Part shown: piece after piece, positions 12,391 to 23,893 of the stretch
How the letters are laid out: each line of letters opens with the position of its first letter
Position numbering within the stretch: the first letter of the stretch is position 1
Assembly: GCF_026210795.1 (NCBI RefSeq)
Contig: NC_089439.1
Coordinates: 4,154,001 to 4,218,000, forward strand
Reading direction: 5' to 3'
DNA: 64,000 nt
Origin: Rhizophagus irregularis
Taxonomy: Eukaryota > Glomeromycota > Glomeromycetes > Glomerales > Glomeraceae
Translations under genes and position numbers: made by a program
The notes under the pieces: model-generated
Databases searched by the model: none
The model's input: only the letters and a program-made list of their open reading frames with translations
What the model was told of the DNA's origin: nothing

Positions 12391-15300
12391 CAAGTAAGCG
12401 GCTTGTATAACATGCTTTAGGATGTGTTTTAGTAGTAAGATTGTTATGTCCAATTGGTGCATTTATAAATTCTATAATGTTGCTTTTTAATTCTTCACTG
12501 ACTTCATAAGAACGGAAAATCCATTTTTCAATAATTTTTAATACTTCTTTAGAAGATGGTCTTTTTAGTGGATCTTCATTCCAACATTTTTTCATTAAAT
12601 CTACATAACATTGTGGAGTATTTTCAATAATTTCAGGACGTTCACCTTTACAAATACTTAAACTAAGTTGAATATCATGTGCTCTATTATTAAATGGTGG
12701 TACTCCAGATGTAAGTTCCCACATAATCATAGAAAAACTATATAAATCACTAGCTGGAGTATAAGATTTTCCTCTTAAAACTTCAGGAGCCATAAATGGT
12801 ATAACACCATAAATATCATACTTTTTCAAAAACGATTTTGCAGGTTGACATAATCCTAAATCACTAATATAAAATTTATCCTTATTCTTATCATTATGAT
12901 TTAAAATATTGCCATCATGAAAATCACAATGAATAAGATTTTTTGCATGTATCTTATTAAGCCCAGAAATAATTTCGTACAACATATATAATTTTTGATT
13001 CCAATTATTTTCAACTATTCTTGTTAAATTTTCTCTTAAATTACCTTTATTTGCATAATCCATTACTACCATATATTTTGAAGTATTTGGATCTTCTGTA
13101 AATCCATAAAAATATATAATATCATTCGAACTTAAAACACTTGTATGATATTTCCACTATAAAAAATAACAATAATTGATTAATATAAATAAATCTTAAA
13201 TTAAAAAATAAAAAATAATATAATATCATACTTCTTTTAAAAATTCATTTAAATTTTCATTTAAGTCCTTATGACATTTAAGAATTACTTCTTCATCATT
13301 ATTATTCTTTAACCAAGTAGCTTTATATATAGTACCAAATCCTCCTTCATTAAGATATTCAACATTTTTAAATTTGTTATAAGGAATCCATTTTAATCCA
13401 TTTTTAAGAACAAAATCATTTATAATTGCATTTTTACTTTTTCCAAATCTATAAATTTAAATAGTTGAAATTATATTATAGCTTGTATTATAATTACACT
13501 AAAATAAATTATTACTTACTCTAAAATTTAAATAAAGAATTTGATGTAATATAAATCTTAGTTTCTAGATAAATATAATAACCTATAATTTACAACTTAC
13601 CAACTAAAGCAACAGATATTTTTTAAATGAAAGAATTCAGTTAACAAATAAATATTATAAAAAATATATGACAATAAAAATATAAATATCTTACAAGCTA
13701 TATCATAGATAGTTGTTTATATAAAGAAATTAGTTAGTTTAAATTATATGTAAATATTATATATATAAGTAATAATAGAATTAAATAAATAACTTACTTC
13801 CTATATTATTTGATAATTTTTTAAATATAGAAATTAGTTAGTTTAAATTATATGTATATATTATATAAATAAAATAACTTATAACTCAACGATCTATTAA
13901 ATAAAAAATTTAGTTAGTTTAAATTATATATAAATATTATATAAATAAGTAATAATAGAATTAAATAAATAACTTATAACTTACGATCTATTAAATAAAG
14001 AAATTAGTTAGTTTAAATTATATGTAAATATTATATAAATAAAGTAATCATAGAATTAAATAAATAACTTACGCCCTATATTATTTAATAATTTTTTTTA
14101 AAATAAAGAAATTAGTAAGTTTAAATTATATGTAAATTTTATATAAACAAGTAATAATAAAATTAAATAAATAACTTATGACTTACCAACTAAAATAAAT
14201 TACAAAATAATTTTTAAATAAAGAAGTTAGTAAGTTTAAATTATATGTAAATATTATATAAATAACTCATAAATAACTTACGATCTATTAAATAAAGAAA
14301 TTATTAGATATATGTAAATATTATATAAATAAATAATAATATAATTAAATAAATGACTTACACCCTATATTATTTAAAATTTTTTAAATAAAGAAATTAG
14401 ATAGTTCAAATTATATATAAATATTATATAAATAGAATTAAATAAATAATGTATGACTTACCAACTAAAACAAAATAATTTTTTAAATAAAGAAATTAAT
14501 TAGTTTAAATTATACATAAATATTCTATAAACAAATAGAATTAAATGAATAAACTTACTTCCTATATTATTAATAATTTTCAAATAAAAAAATTAGTTAG
14601 TTCAATTTATATGAATATTATATAAGAAATTTTCTAACTATCACCGGAGGTGATGATCACTGGTGACTGAAATTATGATGATCGACCAGCATTAAAAAAA
14701 TATAGTGCCAGTAAAAATTGATAATTCTGGCCAACGGTGATGATCACCCCCGGTGATTTGAAGTAAAGATCATTATATAAATAGTAATAATAGAATTAAA
14801 TAAATAACTTATGACTTACCAACTAAAATAAATTACAAAATAATTTTTAAATAGAGAAATTAGTTAGTTTAAATTATATGTAAATATTATATAAATGACT
14901 TACCAACTAAAATAAATTACAAAATAATTTTTAAATAGAGAAATTAGTTAGTTTAAATTATATGTAAATATTATATAAATAAGTAATAATAGAATTAAAT
15001 AACTTATGCTTATGATCTATTAAATAAAGAAATTAATTAGTCTAACTTATATATAAATATTATATAAATAAGTAATAATAGAATTAAATAAATAACTTAT
15101 GACTTACCAACTAAAATAAATTTACGAAATAATTTTTAAATAAAATAATTAGTTAGTTTAAGTTATATGTAATATAAATACTAAATAATAGTAGAATTAA
15201 ATAAATAACTTACTCCCTATATTATTAGATAATTTTTTAAATAAAAAAATTAGTTAGTTTAAGTTATATGTAAAGATTATATAAATGAGTAATTGAATAA

Positions 15301-18300
15301 ATAACTTATAACTTACGATCTATTATTAAATAAAGAAATTAGTTTAGATTATATGTAAATATTATATAATAAAATTAAATAAATAACTTACTCCCTATAT
15401 TTTTTAAATAAAGAAATTAGTAAGTTTAAATTATATGTAAATATTATAATAATAGGATTAAATAAATAACTTATGACTTACCAACTAAAATAAATTACAA
15501 AATATAAAGTAATTATAAGTAAATATTATATAAATAAGTAATAATAGAATTAAGCAAATAACTTATTACTTACCAACTAAATAATTACAAAATAATTTTT
15601 TAAATATAGAAATTAGTTAGCTTAAATTATATGTAAATAATAATATAAATAAGAATTAAATAAATAATTTACACCCTATATTATTTAATAATTTTTAAAT
15701 AAAGAAATTAGCTTAAATTATATGTAAATGTTATATAAATAAGTAATAATAATTAAATAAATAACTTATGACCTACCAACTAAAAATAATTTTTTAAATA
15801 AAGAAATTAGTTAGTTTAAATTATATATAAATATTATATAAATGAATAATAATAGAATTAAATAAATAACTTATAACTTACGATCTATTAAATAAAGTAG
15901 TTAGTTTACAAATATTATATAAATAAGTAATAATAAATTAAATAAATAACTTACTTCCTATATTATTTAATAATTTTTCAAATAAAGAAATTAGTTATTT
16001 TAAATTAGGATTTTATAAAAAATCGCCATAGCGATGTGTCGCAAGTGTCACGTGACTTTACATATGTGAATAATTTGTCACCCCGCGTCACATCCTCTAG
16101 TTTTCCATTTTTATTACTTATTCTGGGGACTTACAATTTTTTCAGTGCAAAAAATACTATTTGTCACTCCCTATACATCACATGCTTAATTTCGGCCAAA
16201 TTTTATAACGCTGGCCAAAACCTCCTTTTTTGGAGATTTAGGTAACGTTACACAATCCAAAAAAGGCAATTTTATTTTTCAGCAAAATTCAAGTTTTGTT
16301 ATACAAAACTTCCAAAAAAGGAAATTTCTTTAACGATCTTTTAATTCCGGCCGGAATTATAAAATCACGTGACACTGGCGATGCATCGCCATGCCGATAA
16401 AAAACAAAACCCTTTAAATTATATATAAATAAATAATAATAGAATCAAATAAATGGCTTATAACTTACGATCTATTAAATAAAAAAATTAGTTAGTTTAA
16501 ATTATATGTAAATATTATATACATAAATAATAATAGAATCAAATAAATAATTTATAACTTACGACCTATTAAATAAAAATTAGTTAGTTTAAATTATATA
16601 TAAATGTTATATAAATAAGTAATAATAGAATTTCATGACTTACCAACTAAAATAAATTACAAAATAATTTTTAAATAAAGAAATTAATTAGTTTAAATTA
16701 TATGTAAATATTATATAAATAAACTTACTTCCTATATTATTTAATAATTTTTAAATTAAGAAATTAGTTAGTAATAAAATTAAATAAATATAATTAATTT
16801 AAATTATATTTATATAAATAAGAATAATAGAATTAAATAAATAACTCATGACTTACCAACTAAAACAAATTAAAATAATTTTTTAAATAAAGAAATTAAT
16901 CAGTTTAAATTATTTGTAAATATTATATAAATAAAGTAATGATAGAATTAAATAAATAACTTATAACTTACGATCTATTAAATAAAAAATTAGCTAGTTT
17001 AAATTATATGTTAATATTATATAAATAAATTTAAATAAATAACTTACTCCCTATAATATTTAATTAGTTAGTTTAAATTACATGTAAACTGAACATTATA
17101 TAAATAAGTAATAATAGAATTAAATAAATCACTTACTTCCTATATTATTTAATAAGTTTTTAAATAATTATATGTAAATATTATACACATAAGTAATAAT
17201 TGAACTAAGTAAATAACTTACTTCCTATATTATTTAATAATTTTTTTAAATAAAGAAATTAGTTAGTTTAAACTTTAGATTATATGTGAATATTATATAA
17301 AAAGTAATAATAAAATTAGATAAATAACTTACTCCCTATATATTATTTAATAATTTTTTAAATAAAGAAATTAATTAGTTTAAGTTGTATAAATAATAGA
17401 AATATAAATACCATAATACCATATGACTTACACCCTATATTAATTATTAATTAGTTAGATATAAATATAATATAAAAGTATTTACTGTAAGTTATATATA
17501 TTACTTACAATCTAGTTATTTAAATTAAGAATATGATTAGTTGAATTACATAAAATATTAAACAAATAAATATAATAAATTTATTGTAACTTACCATCTG
17601 CTGTAATATAATTAATTATTAAATAGTTATTTAAATAAAGAATTTAGTTATTTAATGTTATGTAAATAAATAAAGCAAAGAATTAAAGATCTAAATAACT
17701 GATAACTTACCAACAACTATAGTATTATTAATTATTAAATAAATTATTTAGTTATATGGAATACAATAAAAATAATGAGTAATTCATTATTATTCAATTA
17801 TATTAACTTACGAGCTAAATATTTGATATAATTTTTATATAATATAGTTAGTCTAAATTACATTTGCATATTATATATATAAGGTATAATTATAGATAGT
17901 ATTTGGATTGTTTATAAATAAAAATTTAATATTTCAGCTTGTTTGATATACCTTTAGATTCTTTGGTATCACTTCCTCCAAATTCCTCAATACTACTTCT
18001 TTCAAATTCTTCAGCACCACTTCCCTCAAATTTTCTAGTACCACTTTCTTCAAATCCTTCAATATTACTGGTAACTAGTATTGTTAAATTGCAAATTTTG
18101 GTTTAATTATATTTGATTATTTCTTAATATTTTATCTTTGTTTTGTATATTATATTTACCTTCAGATTCCTTGATATTATGCAAAACTAGTTTTATTATA
18201 TTGCAAGTTTATTTTAAAAATTTTGAATAATTCTAATTTACATTATATATTTATTCTATATACAGTATATAGCTTTACCTTTACAAATACATTGACCCAT
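12177..18300 (-). CDS. Protein kinase with tandem microexon array and acylated N-terminus
   Basis: Hand-built model. Exon 1 is 18300-18279 (MGQCICK), exon 2 18186-18160, exon 3 18074-17952. Then come about 39 potential microexons (17814 to 13520) and kinase exons 13448-13232, 13156-12280 and 12199-12177, in total about 469 residues. Gly2 with Cys4/Cys6 is a classic N-myristoylation plus palmitoylation start, suggesting membrane attachment (inference). Exon 3 encodes four imperfect 8-residue Glu/Phe/Ser/Gly repeats. The kinase part has a Gly-rich loop (about 133-136), Lys155, HCD in place of HRD (Asp248), DLG (269) and APE (293-295). Joining exon 3 directly to the kinase exon gives a wrong phase and an early TAA. 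Inserting the microexons, including the 1-nt one, restores the frame. The first three and last three exons are well supported. Use of the microexons is predicted only. Confidence 0.7.
14626..14771. mobile_element. Small MITE in a microexon-array intron
   Basis: A 146-bp insert is flanked by ATTATATAA direct repeats (14617-14625 and 14772-14780). Near its ends are inverted ATCACCGG-type blocks with GGTGAT and GATCAC words. It interrupts an intron unit, not a microexon. Because the target is itself repetitive in this array, the duplication length (8 or 9 bp) is uncertain. A hAT-like or MULE-like origin is possible. Confidence 0.6.
16008..16412. mobile_element. MULE-like MITE in a microexon-array intron
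   Basis: A 405-bp element with imperfect inverted ends of about 48 bp (shared GTGTCACGTGA and GCGATG words) is flanked by a 9-bp direct repeat TTTAAATTA (15999-16007 and 16413-16421). Long inverted ends plus a 9-bp duplication are typical of Mutator-like elements. The 69-codon open frame inside has no recognisable domain and is judged spurious. Confidence 0.75.
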
Positions 18301-19259
18301 TACTATATTAAAATTTTCTCTAATTGGAAAAGATAAAATAAATATCTTTTTTTTCCTTTTTTTATTATTATCATTAAACTTCTTTATTAGTATAAATAAA
18401 TATGGTAATAATATTTATGCAAAATGTATTAATATGCAAAAATGTTAATCACACTGCATATGTAAGAACTTGTGCGCGTGTAGCTACACGTTTACCACCA
18501 CAAGTTATGAAAATATTCTTTTATTTATTAAACAAAATATTAATATATCCCGAGTTCCACACATGCTAAATATAAGTTCGATAAATTAAATTCTAAGTTC
18601 CAATGTATACAAAAGGTAATTTCTAAAATTTACGACAATTTCTCTTATTAATATTTAATCAGAAAAACGATCAACATATAATTGAAAAAGAAAAAATTAT
18701 CTATGAACCTAGAGTGATAAACTGATTTAAATTTTCTAATTTCAAATATGGAAAAGGTAATTTCACAATTCTAGACTAAAAGTGCGATAGTTTTCCCTCA
18801 TGATAACTAATCTATGAATCATTAATTAAAATAATTAATGGGGTACTTTTTCATCATAAGAATAAGGCAAAAAGAATCGGAAATAGAGTTTTGTGTGAAA
18901 CGTAATTAATTTTCTTTACTCGTTCTTTATTCCACTGACTCACTTTCTGTTAATCCCTACTATAATACTATATAAACAAATAAATAATTTTACACAAATA
19001 ACTTTTAATAATTTAGAACCAATAGAAAAAGATCTGCATAGTCTAACGTCATCTCAGACGTTACACATTTAAAACACAAAAATTTATACTTAATTTAAAT
19101 ATAATACTGCGCCTACAATTAATAAATTCACTAGATAATTCCAGCATTACAATATATATGATAAACAAATTATACATCTGGAAATGTGTCAATCATCAAA
19201 CCTTATTGTTGTCACGTAGTAAAATCATAATTCAGATAAAATTTTCTTAATACATGATA
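18301..19259. other. Upstream region of the microexon kinase gene
   Basis: Gene-free on both strands as far as can be seen. The part next to 18300 presumably contains the kinase promoter. A short palindrome-like GTGTAGCTACACG lies at about 18478-18490. Confidence 0.45.
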
Positions 19260-19261
19260 TA

Positions 19262-20543
19262 CAGTGTGTTGCAAAAAAAACCGGAATTTTATTCACATGA
19301 CATAAATCGGACTTACGTACCCAATTTGTATCCGATTTGGAAAATCTAAAATGGAAAATCGACATGACGATCATGACCATAAATCCCGACCTAATTCGTA
19401 AATAATATATTTATGTTTTTCCGAGCTACTGCACCGCAAAATGACAGTTTCAAAGAAAGAAAGGCAGCGACAAACAATTTTACAATTGTGGAGTGAGGGT
19501 ATGCGTAAAGGGACTGAAATACACAAGATTACACGCATCCCACTCTCCACTATATATGATAATATTAAAAAGTTAAAAGAGGATAACATAGTAAACCGAA
19601 AAAAGGGAAGTGGTCGCCCAAGGAAAATTACCGGCAAATTTTCCAGGTCCCTTGGACAAAGTATCCGAAGAGATACATCAGTTCCAACGAGGACTTTGGC
19701 CAAAAAATTGGGCCAAATGGGCCTTGAAGTATCCCACTCGACAGTTTCAAGGCACTTAACTGTCCATGGCTATAAAAAATCACTTCCAAGGGCGACCCCA
19801 ATGCTTACTGCTGCGCATAAGCAAAAACGTATCGAATGGGCGCAGCAGCACATTAATGATAATTGGAACACAACACTTTTTTCGGATGAAACAGCCTTCC
19901 AACTCTTCCGGAACACTGTGAAGCGTTGGCATAAGAAAATTCGGCCAATACGCCCCATGCCAAAAGACAGAACAAAGATTTTTGCATGGGGCGGATTTTG
20001 CGTAACGGGCAAAACAAGTTTGTTTTGCTTCCGTCGAATAATGAATGCTGAATTTTATGTTGAGATCCTTGAAAATCATATTCCGGAGATTGATGCAATG
20101 CTCGGTGATGATTGGCGGCTCCAGCAAGACAATGACCCGAAGCATACTAGCCGTCTTGCTAAAGAATTCCTCCAAAACAATGTCCCGGAAGTCATGGATT
20201 GGCCCTCAAATAGTCCTGACTTAAATCCGATAGAAAATTTATGGGCTATTGTTAAGGGGAATGTGGAGCGCCGAATGCCAAAAAATCTCAATGAATTGGA
20301 GAGTTTTATGGCAGAGGAATGGTCGGCAATTCCGGATACCGTGATAAAGAATCTCGCCGGTTCAATGAAACGACGTTGCGAGCTAATTATCGAAAATAAT
20401 GGAGAACGAATCTCCTATTAAATTATATTAATAGAAAGAGCTGGTTTCTAGCTCTTAAATAAAAAAAAATTTACTATGTTTTTATATTCTCAATGTGAAG
20501 TTATGGCCGTTTACTTTATTCCGGTTTTTTTTGCAACACACTG
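19262..20543 (+). mobile_element. Tc1/mariner transposon copy B (complete)
   Basis: Perfect 26-bp inverted ends start CAGTGTGTTGCAAAAAAAAC, with TA at 19260-19261 and 20544-20545. At 1282 bp with one intact transposase gene, it is a different family from copy A by ends and protein. The TIR identity suggests a fairly young copy. Confidence 0.95.
19441..20421 (+). CDS. Tc1/mariner DD34E transposase B
   Basis: A 326-residue uninterrupted frame. An N-terminal helix-turn-helix (about 10-55, IPLSTIYDNIKKL) is followed by a GSGRPRK AT-hook-like linker and a second DNA-binding helix region. Catalytic residues are Asp149 (FSDETAF), Asp230 (QQDNDPKHTS) and Glu265 (NPIENLW), with 34 residues between the last two. 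The role is TA-targeted cut-and-paste transposition of its own element. Base composition is clearly richer in GC than the flanks, as expected of a recent arrival. Antisense open frames over it are shadows. Confidence 0.95.
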   Translation: MTVSKKERQRQTILQLWSEGMRKGTEIHKITRIPLSTIYDNIKKLKEDNIVNRKKGSGRPRKITGKFSRSLGQSIRRDTSVPTRTLAKKLGQMGLEVSHSTVSRHLTVHGYKKSLPRATPMLTAAHKQKRIEWAQQHINDNWNTTLFSDETAFQLFRNTVKRWHKKIRPIRPMPKDRTKIFAWGGFCVTGKTSLFCFRRIMNAEFYVEILENHIPEIDAMLGDDWRLQQDNDPKHTSRLAKEFLQNNVPEVMDWPSNSPDLNPIENLWAIVKGNVERRMPKNLNELESFMAEEWSAIPDTVIKNLAGSMKRRCELIIENNGERISY

Positions 20544-20545
20544 TA

Positions 20546-21744
20546 TAAACTTAGTTACTTTACAAGTTATTTAAAATGCAAAGCTTTTTAAAAATTGTTA
20601 TTTTTGCGTAAAGGAAGTTAGATAGAGAAAATGATCCATTTTTTTATACTTAATTTGTACTGCACAAAAAACGAATACTATGCTTGATTTAGCGTAAAGC
20701 GCTGAAAAAATTACGTTGTTATATTTACATTTCATATATTTCATATAATTGTATTATCTCCGTTTTTTAAAATTTATCTAATTGCGGTTTAAGCGGTTTA
20801 ACAAAAGTCAAATGAATTACGTTAATACTAATAGAGCAATTGCGTATCTCAAAATATGTCGTTTATATCTAAGACCCCTTGGAAAACATAGAAAATCAAA
20901 TACGCTAGGGTAACATCTTTGGCAGTTTTTCCAAACATTCCCAAAATGGAAAGTCATTAATTCACTATGTGCTATTACTCCCTATTTCATTTTATTTTGC
21001 AAAATAAGGAAAAAAATCGGAATAAAGAATCTACTATTTGTTCATTATGTACAGTATCGAGATCTGTAAAACAGTAGATGATAAATCACCCGTGTTGGAT
21101 TACGTACTGCTAATTCCTATATAAATGGATCAATCTTATCCCAAAAACTGATTAGTCTATACACGTAATTTGAATGCGCTAATCCCAACAGGTTAAATAA
21201 AAATCTAGAGGATTTATCTCATTCTAATAACACGATCCGCAAGTGTAAATCAGGGATGCGTTTTTTATTAATAATTCAAAGTTATGTAATAAAAAATGTG
21301 CCAGAACTTTCGAGTAAAGCTAACACACACACCTTTTTCTTGACCGAGTTTATTAATAGATCCTCAAAAATAGCAAGTATATCTAACAATCTATAAAATT
21401 TGCAACGAATGATCATGAGATAATTTCCTATTACCTCAAGATCATTTTAGGTATTTGATAATTTAATATATATATATGAAAAATTTCATCATCTTTATTT
21501 ATATTAACGTTAGTTGATAAAATTCTTCGCAAATAAGGAAAATGATAATTTAGTATGATCATAAGAGCACGAAAATTTCATGTAAGAGTCATTACTAACT
21601 TTAATAGTTATATCATAAATTTCTTCTAAATTTCAAATAAATGTTTATAAAATTTACTATCACGCATTATTTGTTACGATTAGGGGAATAGATTAATAAA
21701 TAATTACTTTAAAAATATTGAACGTTTCAGCGAAGGTTTTTACA
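20546..21744. other. Gene-free stretch
   Basis: Nothing coding or structured could be supported between the transposon and the Harbinger-type MITE. Confidence 0.5.
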
Positions 21745-21747
21745 TTA

Positions 21748-21960
21748 GGCCAGGCAAAAAAAATTTTAGATTCTCGTGACATAAAATTTTTAAAATGACC
21801 CGGCGCGGCTGGTATTTTTTTATATATGTAAAATTTTTTTGTAAAATTTTTTTACGATTGGCTAAAAACTTAAAATCACGTGATAAAGTTTTTACTATAA
21901 AAAAAAATTTCCATTGACCCGGCCGGGTCACGAGAATCTAAATTTTTTTTTTGCCCGGCC
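21748..21960. mobile_element. PIF/Harbinger-type MITE 1
   Basis: The ends are GGCC inverted repeats sharing TTTAGATTCTCGTGAC, flanked by TTA at 21745-21747 and 21961-21963. A 3-bp TTA duplication and GGCC termini are typical of PIF/Harbinger elements. The 213-bp interior holds GACCCGGC words and a TCACGTGA palindrome. It shares the CCCGGCCGGGTCAC block with the element at 55471-55777. Confidence 0.8.
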
Positions 21961-22138
21961 TTATGGATAAAAATTAAAATCAATGTTAAAAATAAAATTG
22001 AAAAATTACAAAATCTATAACTTTTTACAAAATAATTCTTTCAAATTGGCCGGTTCATAAGAATCAAAAGAAAAGTATAATAAAAATTTTCCGATTTGTA
22101 AGAATCGAAAAAAAAATATATATACTAAAAAGATAAAA

Positions 22139-22208
22139 GATTAAAATTTCATTAACCAGTACTGCATTAGCAATGAAAAATCTCGCAGATTTCTAACTAT
22201 AATAAATA
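22139..22208 (+). repeat. Diverged copy of the 3644-3720 repeat tail
   Basis: GATTAAAATTTCATTAACC, then ACTG.ATTAG and TAACTATAA, align with the tail of the purine-rich repeat near 3650-3720. This marks a dispersed family. Confidence 0.5.
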
Positions 22209-22455
22209 TTAGGCGCAAATATATTACGCGTTTTCAATATTTTAAACAGTTCTTATTATAAATTCCGTGACATAAAAAAGCTACACTCAATAGTCTTCTG
22301 AATTAACTTTATATATACTTGGATGATCAAAGTCTATTTATGATATAACTCCCGAGAATTTTATTTTAAAGTCTATTGTAACTTTCTATTCTTTCTTTCA
22401 AATTCATAACAAATAAAAGATTATTTTATTTAAAAAACGTATTTATCCAATAAAA

Positions 22456-23583
22456 ATGCAACCTGCCGTTCTTTTCAATAAAGAACTTACAGGAAATTGG
22501 CAAAAAATTTCCGATGAAATGAAAAAAATAAAATGGCGCGTTAGATGTACGTTATATTCATTTACTTTTAATGATTTGACATTAAAATTGTAAATAATTT
22601 AATACCTTTAATTACAGTTATTGAAGCTACACCAGGGACCCCCGGGGTATTAAATTATTTAAATATGATTGTTTAGTTTATTTTTATTAATTTATTGATT
22701 AAATTATTTCCTTTATATAAAGGATATTACTTTTCCCAAACCTAATATTACATTTGTATGTTTTTCACACGAGCAATGGGATCATATCAATTCTGAGAAT
22801 GAGAAAATTACAGTTGTTGGAAATTTGATGGATAGGTATTAATTATAGATAATAGTTACTAAAGCTTTTAGTACTGAAGTGATTTATTTATTATTAGAAT
22901 TCAAAAATCAAAACAACGACATGCTAAAGTTATTTTGTTGATGAATCTTGATTCTTCAAATATACAAATGTTGTATGAGATCCAGGCCAGGTACAGTGTA
23001 TACCGTGTTCCGTATACTGCGCGACTGCGCGTGGTGTCAACTATTTAATATTTAATTATTTAAAGACTATTACTTGAATGTATCACCATCGATGTACTTC
23101 CTTTTCATAATCCACAAGAAGCTATCACTTTATTTGATATTATTGTTACTGGATTATTTCCTGATAATCAACCATCAATCGCTCAACGATTAAACATGGT
23201 ATTTTAATTATAACTTTAGTTTTGAAATATATTATGAATTAAACTTTCTTCTACATTCTAATCCTAAGGAACAAAAAAGCAATATCAATGACCCTACAAG
23301 TTTGGCATCTACAAATAAATGGGTTCATCTTATTACACAAATAACAGGAGGATCAAAAAAACTTCGTTTACATGGTATGTTGGACTAAATAATTCGTTTA
23401 TTACTTTTATTTATCTCTCTCTTTTTTTTTTGTTTCATAGATTGCTATGTTCTTCAAGAAGGACTCCATAGCATATACAATATAGCTACAGCGACACTAC
23501 CTCAATTATTGGATTGTTCATTAGATCGCGACACCGCACAGGACGTGATAAAATTCTTCGAAGCGGATTATGTCATCGATTAA
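22456..23583 (+). CDS. SPO16/PTD-like (ERCC1/XPF-fold) protein, seven exons
   Basis: Exons 22456-22546, 22618-22646, 22723-22835, 22898-22990, 23066-23198, 23269-23374 and 23441-23583 join with matching phases to 235 residues and no stop. Residues about 40-130 look like a degenerate XPF/ERCC1 nuclease-type fold. The segment around 98-125 (MLYEIQAR, then VLPFHNPQEAI) closely recalls the IQxRFL...LPVHN region of SPO16. The C-terminus (about 195-235) looks like a helix-hairpin-helix tail (LDRDTAQDVIKFF). SPO16 and plant PTD work with SHOC1/ZIP2 in stabilising meiotic crossover intermediates. That role here is inference. FAAP24 or another ERCC1 relative remains possible. The exon 1 donor GTACGT was chosen because it alone gives the right phase. 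Confidence 0.6.
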
Positions 23584-23893
23584 ATTCATACAGTCACGTG
23601 CAGTGGTTGGAATAAAAGATTTTTTTTTATTTGAAAATATATATTTTCATAATTTAATTTCAAAATATTATTTTTCATACGGTAATTAATAACGAAATTT
23701 CGAAATATTTTCGCCAATTCCGAGTCGTGTTATTTATAATACTATAATGTAAGGTATTTAATAAATTTTTTAAAAAAATAAAAAGTTTTTCGTCTATAAT
23801 ACTTAATTACGCTAACAAAATATTTGATTTATGAAGTATAGGTCGTTAGGAAGCTAAATTTTAAATTTTTTTATATAAACGGTGGTACGATAT
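23584..23893. other. Short intergenic region between convergent genes
   Basis: 310 bp between the 3' ends of two convergent genes. It is AT-rich with possible poly(A) signals on both strands. Nothing else was seen. Confidence 0.5.

Larger units (their letters stand above)
13514..17816 (-). repeat. Tandem array of intron-plus-3-nt-microexon units
   Basis: About 40 diverged units of roughly 75-115 bp. On the minus strand each reads AG, three bases, GTAAGT, then AT-rich intron with a CTAAC-like branch site about 20 nt before the next AG. The 3-nt blocks are TTG (11), ATC (7), GAA (6), GGA (4), GGT (3), and single GGC, CTT, GTC, ATT and CTC. Two 6-nt blocks lie at 17595-17600 and 17711-17716, and a 1-nt block at 13520. 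One unit (15014-15016) has lost its GT, and one (13891-13893) has a weak GTTGAG donor. Examples: 13601-13603, 14073-14075, 15214-15216, 16563-16565, 17048-17050, 17432-17434. Confidence 0.85.

Noticed and set aside
16036..16245. 69-codon open frame
   Set aside because: Lies wholly inside a MULE-like MITE and shows no domain.
13514..17816. CRISPR-like or centromeric satellite reading of the regular array
   Set aside because: Units are diverged and carry ordered splice signals on one strand inside a gene. There are no unique spacers.
19371..20291. Several antisense open frames
   Set aside because: Shadows of the transposase gene on the plus strand.
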